A DNA stretch of 64,000 nt from Prochlorococcus sp. AG-347-M23 (GTDB lineage Bacteria > Cyanobacteriota > Cyanobacteriia > PCC-6307 > Cyanobiaceae). The position numbers were made by a program, and so were the translations under genes. The stretch lies in the NCBI GenBank assembly GCA_003278855.1, contig QCCU01000002.1, positions 1 to 64,000 on the forward strand, given 5' to 3'. Positions 61,171 through 64,000 of this stretch are shown here, piece by piece. How positions within the stretch are numbered: the first letter of the stretch is position 1; each line of letters begins with the position of its first letter. The notes under the pieces were generated by a model that saw nothing but the letters and a program-made list of their open reading frames with translations, made no database searches and was not told the origin of the DNA.

Positions 61171-62388
61171 CTAAAAGTTTTTTTTCCATCTATTAGAAAT
61201 TTCTAAACATATATTTTTATTTCCAGAAATACTCAAAAAAGGTTTTGCAAAATACTTATTAGTTAATTTCAAAATATCTAACGAAGAAATTTCCTCTATT
61301 TTTGAATTTAAATCGTTCTCAGAAATTGGTGAAATACCATAACTAACTAACTGTATCTTTCTCTGTAAAATTTCATCTAGTGATTGATTTCCTAATAAAA
61401 AAGAACCTTTTAGTTTTTCTTTTGCTAAAAATATTTCAGCACCTGTCAATGGATTTAAAATTAAACTTTTCCATAGTGATGATAAAAGTTCAAAAGCAAA
61501 AAGTGCTTGGTCATTAGATACTGATAAATAAATTAGAAATGGGGCATTTCTACTTCTGATAGGATAATAAACACCTAAATCGTAGGTGATACCATGTTTT
61601 TCTCTAAAAAGTTTAAATAAAGCAGCGCTCATTCCATAAGATAAATATGACTCCAATACCTTAAGAGGAAAATATTCACTACTCCTTCGCGAGCAAGTTT
61701 GATCCCCCATCATTATTATTGTTTGGCTTGAATCATTATTAATGTAATCAAATCTATTCCTATTATTTAAATTATGATTTAAAGGATCTTTTTTTTCTTT
61801 TAAGATTTTTTTTTCAAGTGTTCCAAAATTTTCTCCATTTATTTCGTGATTATTTGAAATTAAATATTTTTCTCTATTTTTAAAACTTTTAAACTCAAGC
61901 AAAACATCTTCATACGTAATCTTTGAGACATCATTAGCATTGCCTATTGTGTTAAAAGCATAAGGATGATTTGAGTAAACAATTTTTCTCCATTTTTCAA
62001 AACAGATATTGAATGGATTCTCTTTATCTTTTTTAATTTGATCAATAGAAGATTTTTTTACTTTTTTAAATTCAGTTTCCGAGAGGATTGGTTTATTTAT
62101 TATTAATTCTAATAAAGGGATTAATTTGCTGAAATGTTCATTTAGGGATTTAATACTTATTGAAATACCATCTTCAAATATTTCTTGATTTAATTCTGCT
62201 CCATAGGACTCAATATATTCAGAGAGAGTTAAATTATTAAAACCTTCACATCCTCTGGTAAGTAATGAACAAAGGATTTTGTTTATTCCTTTTTTACCAA
62301 TACTATCCATATCACTCCCTCCTTTAATCCAAATTGAAGCAGTTGAAAAATTTCTTTTTTTATTATTTAAAAAATATCTTTTTAACAT
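61171..62388 (-). CDS. M16 peptidase family protein, probably inactive partner
   Basis: A 405-residue M16 paralogue. It has the two-domain fold (STASIWIKGGSDMDSIGKK, SLLTRGCEGFNNL, and a C-terminal LREKHGITYDLGVYYPIRSR-like region) but no HxxEH motif where the active partner has HFLEH, so it cannot bind the catalytic zinc. Such pairs form an active heterodimer. It overlaps the start of the active subunit gene by 7 bp. Confidence 0.85.
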   Translation of the reverse strand: MLKRYFLNNKKRNFSTASIWIKGGSDMDSIGKKGINKILCSLLTRGCEGFNNLTLSEYIESYGAELNQEIFEDGISISIKSLNEHFSKLIPLLELIINKPILSETEFKKVKKSSIDQIKKDKENPFNICFEKWRKIVYSNHPYAFNTIGNANDVSKITYEDVLLEFKSFKNREKYLISNNHEINGENFGTLEKKILKEKKDPLNHNLNNRNRFDYINNDSSQTIIMMGDQTCSRRSSEYFPLKVLESYLSYGMSAALFKLFREKHGITYDLGVYYPIRSRNAPFLIYLSVSNDQALFAFELLSSLWKSLILNPLTGAEIFLAKEKLKGSFLLGNQSLDEILQRKIQLVSYGISPISENDLNSKIEEISSLDILKLTNKYFAKPFLSISGNKNICLEISNRWKKNF

Positions 62389-63632
62389 TTACCAGGGGAT
62401 GCAACTAATGTAAATTTCTCTCCACGGATATATTCTGTGATCTCTTTGAAGTTATCCAAGTCATTCCAATATTTTAAATGACTCTCCAAATTATTTATTG
62501 AAGATTTTCTCCCCCAAAGAAGTTCATTTCCAAAGAATGAAGAGAGTTGTGTAGATGTTTCTAAATTAAAAATATAATTACTTTTCACAATATTTATTGC
62601 TTTTTTTATTTCATCCAAAGCCAAAGCTCCACAATTTGAGATCTCATTTATTGTTTTATTAATTTGCTTTTCTACTAAATCAATATCTTTGGACTCACAA
62701 CTTGCTTCTATTATAAATAAACCTCCTAATTCTCCAGCATTTACATCTACATATACCGATTCAACAAGATTATTATCTTCTTTTAAAAATTTAACTAATC
62801 TGCTGTTTCTTCCAACAGAGAGTATTGATGCTAAAATTTCTAGTCCAATAATATTTTTTTGATCATATAGGTTTGGGATAAACCAAGCCATAAATATTCT
62901 TGAAAACTCTAGATTATCAAACTTAACTGATTCTCTACCGTTTCTAATTTTTAAAGAAGGTTTATTTTCTAGATTTATTAAATTTGGACTTTCTTTTATG
63001 CCAGATAGATCACTTTTTTCAAAAATTTTATAAATTTCTTCAGAGAGATTCCCCGCAATTGCAATACATATTTTTTCGGTAGTGTAATGTTTGCTATGAA
63101 ATTTCACAAGGTCTTCTATCTCTAAGTTTTTAATACTATGTTCAGTTCCCAAGATCGAATTGGCATAATTAGGACTTAACCAAACCCTTTTCAAAAAATA
63201 ATTAAATAGTCTTTCTTCAGGCTGATCATTTTGTTGTTTTATTTCATCAATAACTACCCCTTTTTCTTTAATAAATTCATCAGGATTAAAATCTGGAGCA
63301 ACGACAATATTTGTCAAAAGAGCAAGTGATTCTCTAAAGTTATTGGGTGGAACTAAGACATGGTAATGTACATCATCATAACCAGTTGAAGCGTTACTTA
63401 CTCCGCCTAGTGATTCAATTTTATGATCAAACTCACCTGGCATTATTTTGTTAGATCCTTTAAAAATCATATGTTCTAGAAAATGAGCAGTGCCGTTTTT
63501 ATCAAAATCCTCTAATGAAGAACCTGCTTTGCACCAAATATCAATGCTTATAAGCGGCAATTCTTTATTGTCCACAAAAACACATCTAGTTTTGCTTGAA
63601 TGGGTGTAGTAGTTAACATCTCCTACTTTCAT
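62382..63632 (-). CDS. M16 peptidase family zinc protease, active subunit
   Basis: A 416-residue inverzincin with the zinc-binding HFLEHMIFKGSN (HxxEH) near residue 48 and a downstream Glu (EERLFNYFLKRVW region, and KGVVIDEIKQQNDQPEERLF). It probably degrades short peptides in partnership with the next gene's product. Upstream lies the divergent pcyA, 41 bp away. Confidence 0.93.
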   Translation of the reverse strand: MKVGDVNYYTHSSKTRCVFVDNKELPLISIDIWCKAGSSLEDFDKNGTAHFLEHMIFKGSNKIMPGEFDHKIESLGGVSNASTGYDDVHYHVLVPPNNFRESLALLTNIVVAPDFNPDEFIKEKGVVIDEIKQQNDQPEERLFNYFLKRVWLSPNYANSILGTEHSIKNLEIEDLVKFHSKHYTTEKICIAIAGNLSEEIYKIFEKSDLSGIKESPNLINLENKPSLKIRNGRESVKFDNLEFSRIFMAWFIPNLYDQKNIIGLEILASILSVGRNSRLVKFLKEDNNLVESVYVDVNAGELGGLFIIEASCESKDIDLVEKQINKTINEISNCGALALDEIKKAINIVKSNYIFNLETSTQLSSFFGNELLWGRKSSINNLESHLKYWNDLDNFKEITEYIRGEKFTLVASPGKC

Positions 63633-63649
63633 TTCGGTTCTCTCTTTAA

Positions 63650-64000
<351 letters not shown>

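Overview
The window looks like a piece of a streamlined marine picocyanobacterium, most likely a high-light-adapted Prochlorococcus. The supporting signs are very AT-rich DNA, tightly packed genes with 1-15 nt gaps or small overlaps, petN, pcyA, thf1/psb29, sipA, an Hli protein, DUF1651 proteins, a cobalamin-dependent (class II) ribonucleotide reductase, and a purK-6S RNA pair. The species call is inference from gene content; no database was searched. No rRNA, tRNA, CRISPR array, insertion sequence or prophage was seen.

Layout. 1-22.7 kb is mostly core housekeeping: nrdJ (partial), a methyltransferase, prfC, a CPP1-like J-like protein, hslO with an ABC ATPase, DUF3531-rsmE-DUF92, a GDSL hydrolase, a phnDCE-type phosphite/phosphonate importer, aspC, a family-4 uracil-DNA glycosylase lacking most of its Fe-S cysteines, ispG, a carboxyl-terminal processing protease, nadA, a metallophosphoesterase, a TPM protein, a MidA-type methyltransferase, aroB and purK. 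6S RNA follows purK.

22.9-35.2 kb is an accessory-looking stretch of mostly short genes (28-130 codons), many with one transmembrane helix and often translationally coupled. It has two DUF1651 loci with near-identical promoters, each overlapped by a conserved 26-codon reading frame; an orphan NAD-ligase adenylation domain; an Hli protein; a short-chain dehydrogenase; and two short units with strong ribosome binding sites and terminators.

35.3-43.7 kb holds a K+ channel/TrkA protein, cytochrome c, an LptA-like protein, pstS, an arsenate-detoxification set (arsJ, GAPDH, arsR) and pstCAB. The same 18-bp inverted repeat precedes pstS, lies in the gap/arsR divergent region and precedes pstC. This suggests one ArsR-type regulator ties phosphate uptake to arsenate export.

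44.9-50.7 kb is the four-gene ligase-associated DNA repair cassette (exonuclease, ATP-dependent ligase, Lhr-type helicase, PdeM). 50.7-57.3 kb carries an IF2_N-like protein, a DUF2130 protein, a ribbon-helix-helix-like protein and a second run of small genes. 57.4-64 kb returns to photosynthesis and proteostasis genes: petN (overlapped by a 48-aa membrane ORF), thf1, clpP, ftsH, sipA, an active/inactive M16 peptidase pair and the start of pcyA.
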